This document shows, one piece after another, positions 8,973 to 17,256 of a stretch of 64,000 bases of DNA. Numbering within the stretch: the stretch's first letter is position 1; each line of letters opens with the position of its first letter. The translations under genes and the position numbers were made by a program. This stretch comes from Phocaeicola coprophilus (GTDB lineage: Bacteria > Bacteroidota > Bacteroidia > Bacteroidales > Bacteroidaceae). The notes under the pieces are model-generated. The model was not told the DNA's origin. It did no database searches and saw nothing but the letters and a program-made list of their open reading frames with translations. The DNA lies in the NCBI GenBank assembly GCA_016900015.1, contig JACJJM010000002.1:1-64000 (forward strand), written 5' to 3'.

Positions 8973-9971
8973 TCAGATGTCCCTCTTGGGGAAGACGAGG
9001 TCCATGATTTGGCGGTTGGCCTGTTCGAGCGCATCGTCTTTGAGTTCGCGGATATAGATGAGTGTCGTTTGCGTGGTCGCATGCCCGAGCGCCTTTGAGA
9101 TGACGGGCAGCATGACGTTGCTCTCATAAGCCAGACTTGCCCAAGAGTGGCGCGACGCATACGAGGTCAGTTTCTCCGTGAAGCCGCATCGGTGGGCAAG
9201 TTGCCTCAGCAGCCGGTTGTAATAGCCTATGCCTGTACGGTAGTGGCGGTAGGCCGTGTCGGGGTCGGCAGAGCGTATGATGGGGAACACGTAGGGGGAG
9301 AATGAGATGCTTTCATAACGCTTGATGATTTGCATCATGCGTTCTTCCAGTCGGATGGTGACGAGTCGTCCCGTTTTGTGCCGGTGGTAGGACAGGTAGC
9401 CGTCGTTGATTTGCACCCGGGTGAGATAAGCCATGTCGACAAACGGCATTCCGCATGCTTGTAGGCTGAAGAGGAAGAGGTCGCGGGCGACGGCGTGCGG
9501 CGACCCTTCCTTCAGGCGTAATTGCTGGAGGCAATGCAGGCTGTCGGTCGCGAGGCTGCGTTTGGCCGTGTGTTCGACTCCGGTGTAGACGTGCCGGAAT
9601 GGCTGACTGTCGCTTGTGAGACCTTGTTCGACGGCCTTGTTGTAGACAGCACGCAGGGAACGCATGTAGCAGGAGGCGGTGTTCAGGCAAATGCCTTCCT
9701 GCTTGAGCCACAGTTCGTAGGCCGCAGCCATGCGTGGCGTGAAGTCCTGAAACCGCAAGTCTTTCTTCTGGCAGAAGCGGCGGAGCGAGTTCAGGGCCGT
9801 GCGATAGTTGCGTGACGTACTGCGTTGCCCATCGGCAGATGCCCGCTCGATTTCCTGCTCGATGAAGCGGAAGAACGATGCCTTCCGGGAAGATGGTTTT
9901 GGGGAAACGGACACTGATTTTTCGCGTTGCACATGGACATGGAGATGTACTTTCACTTTTAGTCTTTTCAT
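8973..9971 (-). CDS. Tyrosine recombinase/integrase with a substituted first catalytic arginine
   Basis: 332 residues with a Bacteroidetes-type layout: an N-terminal SAM-like core-binding domain (from about 40 to 140) and a C-terminal phage-integrase catalytic domain. Present are the beta-strand Lys (YHRHKTGRL), the second Arg (SYASRHSW), the His of LGHATTQTTLIYI and the Tyr nucleophile just after it. In relatives the first Arg sits in FSFYTRGMSFVDMAYL; here the stretch reads FSLQACGMPFVDMAYL, so Arg is Cys173 (codon 9453-9455). One base change (CGC to TGC) would account for it. The protein may bind DNA without recombining it. No clear element ends were seen around it, but a 22-bp repeat array lies about 480 bases upstream of its start. 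Confidence 0.88.
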   Translation of the reverse strand: MKRLKVKVHLHVHVQREKSVSVSPKPSSRKASFFRFIEQEIERASADGQRSTSRNYRTALNSLRRFCQKKDLRFQDFTPRMAAAYELWLKQEGICLNTASCYMRSLRAVYNKAVEQGLTSDSQPFRHVYTGVEHTAKRSLATDSLHCLQQLRLKEGSPHAVARDLFLFSLQACGMPFVDMAYLTRVQINDGYLSYHRHKTGRLVTIRLEERMMQIIKRYESISFSPYVFPIIRSADPDTAYRHYRTGIGYYNRLLRQLAHRCGFTEKLTSYASRHSWASLAYESNVMLPVISKALGHATTQTTLIYIRELKDDALEQANRQIMDLVFPKRDI

Positions 9972-10290
9972 AATTAGTTGTATTAATAAATGAATATAAG
10001 ATTGGAAAATAGTCTCATGTCAATGCGGCAAATGACGGCAGAGGGTTGAGGGACTGTGCCGGGAGCGCCTGTACAGACACCTGCGCAGGCAGGGATTGGG
10101 CATGCCCTGAAATCTGCCAGCTTGAATGGGGCTGTACACGGGATTCTAAGGATGGGTCGGTGGATAAATGGGCGATGGCTGGTGTGGAAGGCTGTGCCCT
10201 GGCAGCCCATTGCAGGCACGGATGGTGCGGATAGTGTGGATGGATAGTGTGTGTATACGCCTTGTCCGTGTCATCCGTGTCCAAGGGACG

Positions 10291-10321
10291 AGGCTAACGC
10301 CTGACGGGCATAGCCTTTTTT
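10291..10321 (+). terminator. Orphan terminator-like hairpin
   Basis: AGGCTA (10291-10296) pairs with TAGCCT (10311-10316) and is followed by TTTTT. No plus-strand gene precedes it, which raises the possibility of a short non-coding transcript from about 10.02 kb onward. Confidence 0.45.
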
Positions 10322-10448
10322 CCCGGAGGGGAATTCCATTTCCGTCCCGAGGGGATGGCCGGGGAGGACGGATGGATATATGAAATGGATATTGTTATTT
10401 ATAATTACAAAAAGGAATGATTTTATAAAATGGCCGCAGAGGCCGGCA

Positions 10449-10535
10449 GAACCGTCCCATACCCTTCCGGGAATGGTTAGGAACGATTCCTGGAATGGTA
10501 CGGAAGGATTCCCGGAATGGTACGGAACGATTCTT
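10449..10535. repeat. 22-bp tandem repeat array with one inverted unit
   Basis: Three head-to-tail 22-bp units start at 10470, 10492 and 10514; the core of each is close to GGAATGGTACGGAACGATTC. Immediately upstream, 10449-10468 read on the other strand matches the same core at 16 of 20 positions, so it is an inverted fourth unit. The 22-bp period is about two helical turns, as expected for a row of protein-binding sites. Confidence 0.75.
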
Positions 10536-10650
10536 TTTGCCCGTCAAGAGGCCTCCTGCGGTGCATTTTTTCCCTTTGCACTATGCTGCGGAATGATTTT
10601 GAAAAATTCACACGACTGTGTCATGCAGCCTTCCCCTCGTCAGGCTCTTG

Positions 10651-13530
10651 TCACTCGGCCAGATAGCGAAGTATGCCGGCCATGATGCGGGCCCGGCTGC
10701 GTTCGTCCGTGATGCTCTCGAAGGGGAATCCGAGGATGAACGTACGGTAGTCCGCGCCGCGGTAGGCAGTGCCCGCACCCCGGCTCCCGTCGGTGTAGAC
10801 GAAGCATTGGATGGCACCGCCCGCAGGCTCGATGCACGAGGGCGCGGGGACGGCATAGCTCTGCGTGTTGGCTTCGCGGAAGATGTGGAAACGTATGCCC
10901 GTGCCGTAGATTTCCGACGAGGGAGAATAACGCATGTTGTCCACAGGCCGGAATTTCAGCAGGTCGGTGAAGGCCGTGTCGCGCTCTTTGTCGAGGCTGG
11001 CGCCGCTGATGAGGATGCGTCCCCCGCGTCGGCAATAGTCCGTGACGGCTTGTTTCAGGGGAGAGGAGAGGGGCATTGCTTCCGCGCCGAGGATGATGTC
11101 GGCCATGTCGTAGTCTGACAGTCTGACAAGCCCGTCTTCCACAGCTTCGTCGCTGCATGAGGCGAAGGAGTAGGGGCCGGCCGACTGGATGGCCTTGCCG
11201 TGGAGGAAGGGGTAGTCAAATGTGTTTCCGGCGATGAGCCGTCCCTCGAGGTTGCTGTCGCTGAACCCCAGTCCGTCGGGAGTCTCCCGCCCGGCACCGT
11301 CCTTGTCGAAGCAGAGCTGCGTGCCGCAGAATGCAGGGCTATATATATAAGGTATACCCGGGTCGGTGCGGAGGTCGAAGCCTTGGAGGTTGGTTGTTTC
11401 GATGGTGGCCGGCCCGCTCAGGCGGTCGAATGCGTTCACGATAAGTACGTTCTGCCGGCTTCCCCGGGCGACGTAGGCTGAGAGCGTCTCAGAAGGGAAA
11501 CTCTCACCCCCGCGGTTGACGGCTGTGACGCGAAAGCTGTAGACGAGTCCCGGTTCGAGGCGTCGGGTCGTCGACGTGCCGCGGACGACTTCCCCGTTGT
11601 CGAATCCTCCGAATCCGATGCGTGTGTAGACCACATATTCGCGGGGCGTGGCCGTTGGTTCGAGAGGGTCATCCACGGGAGTCCATGACAGGCGGACGGT
11701 GTGCTTCTTGCCCGTAAACGTCACGGCAAAGTGGTCGACCGGCAATGGTTGCACTTCATAGTCTTCGCCGTGCATGGTCGCTTCGTATCTCAACAGTGAT
11801 TTGTAGACGGAGCGTGCGACGGCAAACTTGAATCGTGGGTCGTGTCCCAGCCGCATGTCGGCAAAGTTCTGGTGGGAAAGTAGTTCCAGTATCATGGAGG
11901 GTACGGCTGGCAGCCGTGTTTCGCTGTAATTGCGGTTCCACATGGCGCGTCGTGCCCATTCGATGTCGAACGTCGCACTGATGTCACGTTTCAGTCCCGT
12001 AAGTACGATGTCTGCCAGGTCGCGTGAAGCATATCGGGAAATGCCGGCGGAGAGCAGCCCGTCGTTGAATCCGGTGGTGTAGATGCCCAGTGAGCCGATA
12101 AGTTCATCTTCCGTGGAGTATCCGGCGTCGCTGTGCAGGGCCAGGCAGAGGTCGATGGGCACTCCCAGGCCTTTCTGTCCGGGGTTGTAGGGGGAACCTC
12201 CTGAAAGGTAGTTGACCATGTTGGAACGTGTGTTGATGTCGTCGGGATAGTCGTTAGTCCCTTTTCGTCCGGCATACACGTCGTATGGCATTCCGCTCCA
12301 TTGGGCCTGGTAGCGTGCGCCCTCCAGATAGCGTGGAAGTCCGCTCACGCGGGCTGTCTCGGGAGAGTTTCCGCGGGCGATGTTGCCCATGCCTCCTCCG
12401 AAACGCACGGCGTCAGCGCAGACCACACCCTTTTCCCGGCTTTCATTGCTGAGGACGACCATGCCATAGTCATTGTTCCCCTTGTCGAATTCGAATGTGC
12501 CCAGATAGACCCATGTCCCTCCGCCCATCTGCTGATTGACGGAGAATTCGGTGACGCCTCCTTTGTGGAACACCAGGTATTTGGCATCTGACACGCTGTT
12601 CGGATAGGTCTGGTAGGAGACATAGACGGCATATTTTCCAGTTTCGGGTATGTCGGGAATCCATTCTGCGAAGGTCTGTTCCTTTTTCTTCTGCGCCGTT
12701 GCGGCAACGCGCACCGTGCCGTCTTCGAATGGGTTTTGACCGTCGAGATAGACCGTGCGGAGGTGGGCGAAGCCTTTCCCTGTGCCTGTCTGCCAACGTC
12801 GTCTGCGGTTGCTGTCTTCATAGTAGATGGAGCCTTGGGGCGTGGCGTCGTTGTCTACGATGACCTCCCGTGCCTGCCAGTCGCGTTCGCGTGGGGTGAA
12901 GACGACAGCCCCTGCATTTTCCAGCATGGGCATCAGGTAGGGGACGACGAATGACTGTGTGAAGAGGTCTTCCGTCGTGCAAAAGAGTCGGGGGCGTTGC
13001 CAGCTCCATTCATTCTTGTCGTTCTTGAAATACTTTCCGTGGCTTTGCCAGAGCGCGATATGCCTTCCTTTGAGTCCTCGTTCGATGTTGTATGGGCGTG
13101 ACATGTTTGTCACCCATGGAGATGTCGTCTCCTGTATGTCTTTCCACAGGCGGTCTTTTTCCTGTTCCCTGCGCTTACGCAAGTAGTTGGGGACAAGTTC
13201 TTCGATAGGACGTCCATCGGCATATACTTTGATTTTGTAATAGTTGACGGGGCCTGGGAGTGATTGTTTGATAGTGCGGTAGATGGCTTTGACATTTTCG
13301 TCCGTGAATGGCTGGTAGCCGAAATTCACGTTGGGGTATATATCCAGTGTGCGTTTCTGATTGTCCAGTTTAAATGACTTCAGAGAAGTCTCTCCGATGT
13401 TTGCTTGTGAGGTGGAATAGTTATTGAAGAATGCTTTAAGCCTATCTTGGACAGTGGCTTCCAGCCCTTGTGCTCCGGCCTGTTGGATAAAGCACAACGA
13501 GGCGAACAGGAGGCAATAGATAAGTTTCAT
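10651..13530 (-). CDS. Secreted N-acetylmuramoyl-L-alanine amidase-like protein with inserted golvesin-like module and FN3 domain
   Basis: 959 residues from the ATG at 13530, where a signal peptide begins (MKLIYCLLFASLCFIQQAGA); a longer frame upstream would run through the preceding gene. The zinc-site pattern of Amidase_3 enzymes is split over the chain: His164 in ALWQSHGKYF, a Glu around residues 204-214, His466 in CLALHSDAG and Glu549 in SMILELLSHQNF. Between the first and second half lies an inserted ~150-residue beta-rich module (residues ~235-380, EWIPDIPETGKYAVYVSYQT) like the golvesin C-terminal domain. An FN3 domain follows (~600-690). The C-terminal ~250 residues resemble no family I know. 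Homologues in Bacteroides are often named xanthan lyase; the residues favour a peptidoglycan amidase. It is the last gene of a three-gene operon. Confidence 0.8.
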   Translation of the reverse strand: MKLIYCLLFASLCFIQQAGAQGLEATVQDRLKAFFNNYSTSQANIGETSLKSFKLDNQKRTLDIYPNVNFGYQPFTDENVKAIYRTIKQSLPGPVNYYKIKVYADGRPIEELVPNYLRKRREQEKDRLWKDIQETTSPWVTNMSRPYNIERGLKGRHIALWQSHGKYFKNDKNEWSWQRPRLFCTTEDLFTQSFVVPYLMPMLENAGAVVFTPRERDWQAREVIVDNDATPQGSIYYEDSNRRRRWQTGTGKGFAHLRTVYLDGQNPFEDGTVRVAATAQKKKEQTFAEWIPDIPETGKYAVYVSYQTYPNSVSDAKYLVFHKGGVTEFSVNQQMGGGTWVYLGTFEFDKGNNDYGMVVLSNESREKGVVCADAVRFGGGMGNIARGNSPETARVSGLPRYLEGARYQAQWSGMPYDVYAGRKGTNDYPDDINTRSNMVNYLSGGSPYNPGQKGLGVPIDLCLALHSDAGYSTEDELIGSLGIYTTGFNDGLLSAGISRYASRDLADIVLTGLKRDISATFDIEWARRAMWNRNYSETRLPAVPSMILELLSHQNFADMRLGHDPRFKFAVARSVYKSLLRYEATMHGEDYEVQPLPVDHFAVTFTGKKHTVRLSWTPVDDPLEPTATPREYVVYTRIGFGGFDNGEVVRGTSTTRRLEPGLVYSFRVTAVNRGGESFPSETLSAYVARGSRQNVLIVNAFDRLSGPATIETTNLQGFDLRTDPGIPYIYSPAFCGTQLCFDKDGAGRETPDGLGFSDSNLEGRLIAGNTFDYPFLHGKAIQSAGPYSFASCSDEAVEDGLVRLSDYDMADIILGAEAMPLSSPLKQAVTDYCRRGGRILISGASLDKERDTAFTDLLKFRPVDNMRYSPSSEIYGTGIRFHIFREANTQSYAVPAPSCIEPAGGAIQCFVYTDGSRGAGTAYRGADYRTFILGFPFESITDERSRARIMAGILRYLAE

Positions 13531-13537
13531 TGTCTGT

Positions 13538-14092
13538 TTAAATATCTCCGATGGTGAATTTCTCAGGATGTTTGCCTTGGAATCCTTTGAAATAAAGTTT
13601 GATAGTGTGTAGGTCCTCTTCGATGTTGCCCGAGGGGAAAACTTCTTTTTCGATGGTGATGCATTTATTGGCGTAGTCGATGCCTGCGAGGACGATGGGA
13701 ATTTGTGCATTGAGGGCTATATAATAGAAACCTTTCTTCCATTCGCTGTTGGCCGACCGTGTTCCTTCCGGTGTGATGGCCAGATGGAATATGGAGCGGG
13801 ATTTGGCTTGTTCCACCATTTGGTCCACGAGCGAGTGTTTTTGGCTGCGGTCGACAGGAATTCCTCCGATGAATCGGAAAAAAGTGCCTAACGGTTCGAA
13901 AAACCACTCTTTTTTCATCATGAAAAGAGTCCGGCGTCCGATGGCGCCATAGAAAAGTTTACCGATGATTAAGTCCCAGTTGGATGTATGTGGAGCTGCA
14001 CAGATAACATATTTGTCATAATCTGGGATGGAAACCTTGTGTTTCCACCCCAGTATCTTATGATAAATGAAGCTGCAGATTGCTTTTCTCAT
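13538..14092 (-). CDS. Lysophospholipid acyltransferase family protein (PlsC-like)
   Basis: 184 residues with the acyltransferase HX4D box as HTSNWD near residue 35 and the glycerophosphate-binding box PEGTRS near residue 109. Such enzymes transfer an acyl chain onto lysophosphatidic acid or related lipids at the inner membrane. It is shorter than typical PlsC (about 240) and lacks an obvious long N-terminal membrane anchor. Its start overlaps the preceding gene's stop by 4 bases, and the amidase-like gene starts 7 bases after its stop. Substrate is not predictable. Confidence 0.85.
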   Translation of the reverse strand: MRKAICSFIYHKILGWKHKVSIPDYDKYVICAAPHTSNWDLIIGKLFYGAIGRRTLFMMKKEWFFEPLGTFFRFIGGIPVDRSQKHSLVDQMVEQAKSRSIFHLAITPEGTRSANSEWKKGFYYIALNAQIPIVLAGIDYANKCITIEKEVFPSGNIEEDLHTIKLYFKGFQGKHPEKFTIGDI

Positions 14093-14370
14093 GCTTTTTG
14101 CTCATGAAGATTCCCGATTTCATTGATGAGAAAGTCCAATTGTTCGTCGAAATCCTTACGTAGCTTCTTAAAATGTCCTTTGACGTTGCCGGGTTCCGGG
14201 TGATTGATGCGGCGAATGAATTCGTCTTGCATATACAATACTTTGGTCATCAATTCGTTGACTTTGTCTTCGTTGACATTGGGGATGAAGTTCTTCACTA
14301 CGATACATTCAGTAAAGAGTTCTCCGGCGATATAGTTTACACTCTTCTTTAATGTTCTTTTATTTGCCAT
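14089..14370 (-). CDS. Small conserved-type protein of unknown function
   Basis: 93 residues, helical and highly charged (MANKRTLKKSVNYIAGELFTEC at the start, ending in HEQKA). No family recognised. It is the first gene of the operon and overlaps the acyltransferase start by 4 bases (ATGA), which supports it being translated. No signal peptide or membrane segment is visible, so it is probably cytoplasmic. Confidence 0.75.
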   Translation of the reverse strand: MANKRTLKKSVNYIAGELFTECIVVKNFIPNVNEDKVNELMTKVLYMQDEFIRRINHPEPGNVKGHFKKLRKDFDEQLDFLINEIGNLHEQKA

Positions 14371-14454
14371 AATCGTAAAAATTTAAAGTTGGTTTCAAAT
14401 CTTTTTCGGTAAAGATATGGATTTTATTTTTATTATTCAGAAAAATCAACGAAA

Positions 14455-14487
14455 TTTGCTCACATATAAGGAAAGTTAATAGATTGA
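14455..14487 (+). promoter_or_regulatory. Candidate promoter of pfp
   Basis: TTTG (14455-14458), 21 bases, then TAGATTGA (14480-14487), which differs from TAnnTTTG at two positions. It lies 20 bases before the ATG. Confidence 0.4.
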
Positions 14488-14507
14488 CCTTTTAAAATGT
14501 AAAGACT

Positions 14508-16157
14508 ATGACTAAAACACAGAGTGCACTTCAACTTGCGAGAAAGGCGTATGAGCCTAAATTACCAAAGACTTTACGAGGAGCGATTGAAGTAGTGGAG
14601 GCCGGGGTGACAGAGCCGGTCGCAGACAAGGAGGAATTGAAGAAACTGTTCCCTCACACCTATGGTTTACCCATCTTACGTTTTGTGGAAGCGCAGGAGA
14701 AGAAAGATTATCCGGCAATTAATGTGGGCATCTTGTTGTCCGGTGGTCCGGCCCCTGGCGGACATAATGTGATTTCCGGTTTGTTTGATGGTTTGAAGAA
14801 GAATAATAAGGATAGCCGTTTGTTTGGCTTCATTCTGGGACCTGGCGGACTGGTCAATCATGAATATAAGGAGCTGACGGCAGAGATGATAGATGAATAT
14901 CGCAATACAGGCGGGTTTGACATCATCGGAACAGGCAGAACCAAGCTTGAGAAGGAAGAACAGTTTGAAAAAGGATTGGAAATCATGCGCGAACTGAATA
15001 TCAAAGCGCTGGTCATCGTGGGAGGTGACGACTCGAACACCAATGCTGCCGTATTGGCTGAATATTATAAGGCCAAGGATGCGGGCATTCAGGTGATAGG
15101 CTGTCCGAAGACGATTGATGGTGACTTGAAGAACGAGGTCGTAGAGACTTCTTTCGGATTTGACACTGCCTGCAAGATTTATTCTGAAATTATCGGTAAC
15201 ATCCAGCGCGACTGTAGTTCGGCATGCAAATATTGGCATTTCATCAAGCTTATGGGGCGTTCGGCCTCACACATCGCTTTGGAGTGCGCTTTGCAGACAC
15301 AGCCGAACATTTGTATTATTTCTGAAGAAGTCGCTGCCAGAAACATGACTTTGGATGATGTGGTGACATACATCGCCAGTGTCGTTGCCGAACGTGCAGC
15401 CAAAGGGCTGAATTTTGGCACGGTGCTCATACCGGAAGGACTGATCGAATTCATCCCGGCAATGAAAAAGCTGATTGCAGAATTGAATGAGCTTTTGGCA
15501 GACAGCACGGAACAACAGACGACAAAGTCGTCAGAGCAACGCAACTGGGTCATCTCAAAACTGTCGCCTGAAAATGCTTCAATTTTTGCCAGTCTGCCGG
15601 AGAGCGTGGCCAATCAGTTGACACTGGACCGCGACCCGCATGGCAATGTCTGTGTCTCACGCATTGAGACGGAAGTGCTTCTATCGTCTATGGTGGGTAC
15701 AAAATTGGCCCAATGGAAGGCTGAAGGCAAGTATGTCGGGAAGTTTGCCACGCAACATCATTTTCTCGGTTATGAGGGACGGTGCGGATTCCCTTCAAAC
15801 TATGATGCGGACTATTGTTACTCATTAGGATATGCTGCCGCCCAACTGATTGTGACCGGTAAATCCGGGTACATGGCTTCGGTGCGCAACACAGTCGCTC
15901 CGGCTGATGAATGGATAGCCGGCGGTGCCCCCTTGAGCATGATGCTGAACATGGAACGCCGTAGAGGAAAAAATCATCCGGTCATCAAGAAAGCGTTGGT
16001 CGATTTGGATGGAAAGCCCTTCAAGACATTTGCTGCACATCGTGACAAATGGGCTCGGGAGACAGCTTTTATCTATCCCGGTCCAATACAGTATTTCGGT
16101 CCGTCAGAACTGTGTGACAGACCGACTATAACCTTGCAGCTTGAAAAGGCTGATTGA
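14508..16157 (+). CDS. pfp: Pyrophosphate--fructose-6-phosphate 1-phosphotransferase
   Basis: 549 residues, the long PFP form, compared with about 320 for ATP-PFK. It interconverts fructose 6-phosphate and fructose 1,6-bisphosphate with pyrophosphate, reversibly, in glycolysis and gluconeogenesis. Landmarks are GILLSGGPAPGGHN (nucleotide/PPi site), GGDDSN with Asp174-Asp175 (an Asp where ATP enzymes have Gly), CPKTIDGDL with Lys201 (PPi-type Lys) and MGRSASHIALECALQTQPN (sugar-phosphate site). The gene is monocistronic, closed by a strong terminator, and is transcribed divergently from the amidase operon. Confidence 0.95.
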   Translation: MTKTQSALQLARKAYEPKLPKTLRGAIEVVEAGVTEPVADKEELKKLFPHTYGLPILRFVEAQEKKDYPAINVGILLSGGPAPGGHNVISGLFDGLKKNNKDSRLFGFILGPGGLVNHEYKELTAEMIDEYRNTGGFDIIGTGRTKLEKEEQFEKGLEIMRELNIKALVIVGGDDSNTNAAVLAEYYKAKDAGIQVIGCPKTIDGDLKNEVVETSFGFDTACKIYSEIIGNIQRDCSSACKYWHFIKLMGRSASHIALECALQTQPNICIISEEVAARNMTLDDVVTYIASVVAERAAKGLNFGTVLIPEGLIEFIPAMKKLIAELNELLADSTEQQTTKSSEQRNWVISKLSPENASIFASLPESVANQLTLDRDPHGNVCVSRIETEVLLSSMVGTKLAQWKAEGKYVGKFATQHHFLGYEGRCGFPSNYDADYCYSLGYAAAQLIVTGKSGYMASVRNTVAPADEWIAGGAPLSMMLNMERRRGKNHPVIKKALVDLDGKPFKTFAAHRDKWARETAFIYPGPIQYFGPSELCDRPTITLQLEKAD

Positions 16158-16180
16158 TGGAAGTTTTGGAATATGAAGAG

Positions 16181-16230
16181 AAAAGACGTGGATTTTCACT
16201 TCTCAAGAAGTGAAGGTCTGCGTCTTTTTT
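16181..16230 (+). terminator. Terminator after pfp
   Basis: A long stem (16181-16203 with 16207-16228, a few wobbles) ending in a T6 run, 24 bases after the pfp stop. Confidence 0.85.
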
Positions 16231-16254
16231 GAGTGAGACCCTGACAAGAAAAAT

Positions 16255-17175
16255 ATGGTAGTAAAGAAAACATTGGAAGCAGAAAACAAGCCGGAACGTA
16301 AACCTCGCAGACCCAAAAGCTCTGTGTCCGGACAAAGCAGGAAGCCCCGCCAAAAGGCGGCAGTCCGGCAAAAGAGAAACGTGGCGAAGAAGGCGCAGCC
16401 GAAGAAACGTCTGTGGGGAGAAACTCCGCGATGGCTCATTTGGGCTGTGACCGGAGTCGTGGCAATGGCTTATCTTTGTTTTGTCTATGTCTATTATCTG
16501 AAACCTTATTTTTATCGTTGGGATTTTGGTGACACCTATGCGGGGCGTCCGGTGGTGCACGGCATTGACATCTCGCACCATCAGGGAGAGATTGATTGGG
16601 AAAAACTGGCAAAAGCCGAACATACAGGTTCGGGCATTCACTTCGTGTTCATGAAAGCGACAGAAGGTTCGGACTGGGTGGACTCTGCATTCCAGCAAAA
16701 TTTTGCAAAAGCGCGTGAGAATGGATTCATACGGGGAGCGTATCATTTTTTCAGCAACACGTCTCCGGCTGAGAAGCAGGCTGACTTTTTTTGTGACCAT
16801 GTGGAGCTATTGGCTGACGACCTGCCTCCGGTGCTTGACGTGGAGACACGAGGTGATTATGGAGAAGACTCGTTACGTCTGGAGGTGAAGACGTGGTTGA
16901 AGCGGGTCGAGAAGCATTATGGCGTGAAGCCGATTATCTATGCGTCCCGTAAATTTAAGGAACGCTTCTTGAACGATGATTCGCTTGATGCTTATCCGTT
17001 TTGGATAGCTCATTATTATGTTGACTCCTTGACTTATCAGGGTGAGTGGGCTTTCTGGCAACATACGGACATGGGGCGTTTGCCCGGCATTCACGGCAGG
17101 GTGGACATGAATGTGTTCAATGGCGACTTGGAGGCATTAAGGCAGTTCACCATACGTCCGCAGGAGAAACCGTAA
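16255..17175 (+). CDS. Membrane-anchored GH25 lysozyme-like muramidase
   Basis: 306 residues. Residues 1-58 are a strongly basic cytoplasmic tail rich in Lys, Arg and Pro; residues ~60-82 form one membrane helix; the rest is a GH25 domain. Family marks are GIDISHHQG (Asp105), FVFMKATEGSDWVD, GAYHFF and the catalytic pair in LDVETRG (Asp195 and Glu197). GH25 enzymes cut the beta-1,4 bond between MurNAc and GlcNAc. The signal-anchor topology suggests a role in wall growth or turnover rather than defence. The long basic tail is unusual and might contact DNA, ribosomes or acidic lipids. Confidence 0.9.
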   Translation: MVVKKTLEAENKPERKPRRPKSSVSGQSRKPRQKAAVRQKRNVAKKAQPKKRLWGETPRWLIWAVTGVVAMAYLCFVYVYYLKPYFYRWDFGDTYAGRPVVHGIDISHHQGEIDWEKLAKAEHTGSGIHFVFMKATEGSDWVDSAFQQNFAKARENGFIRGAYHFFSNTSPAEKQADFFCDHVELLADDLPPVLDVETRGDYGEDSLRLEVKTWLKRVEKHYGVKPIIYASRKFKERFLNDDSLDAYPFWIAHYYVDSLTYQGEWAFWQHTDMGRLPGIHGRVDMNVFNGDLEALRQFTIRPQEKP

Positions 17176-17256
17176 TCAAGGTTAGTATATCCGTAATATA
17201 GTTATCTGCCAAGTGCTGTGAATATACTATTTTCGCAGTGTGAATAAATCGATGAA

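Larger units (their letters stand above)
9972..10650. other. Gene-free, GC-rich region with a terminator-like hairpin and a repeat array
   Basis: About 680 bases between the recombinase start and the 3' end of the amidase-like gene. Short open frames on both strands lack codon structure and recognisable products. It holds a plus-strand terminator-like hairpin (10291-10321) with no gene before it and a four-unit repeat array (10449-10535). Both are listed separately. Confidence 0.6.

Noticed and set aside
10380-10685. Plus-strand frame of 101 codons over the 22-bp array
   Set aside because: It runs across the repeats and into the 3' end of the minus-strand amidase gene.
10651-13530. Xanthan lyase as product name
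   Set aside because: The visible residues fit an Amidase_3 zinc site with a golvesin-like insertion; nothing indicates xanthan cleavage.
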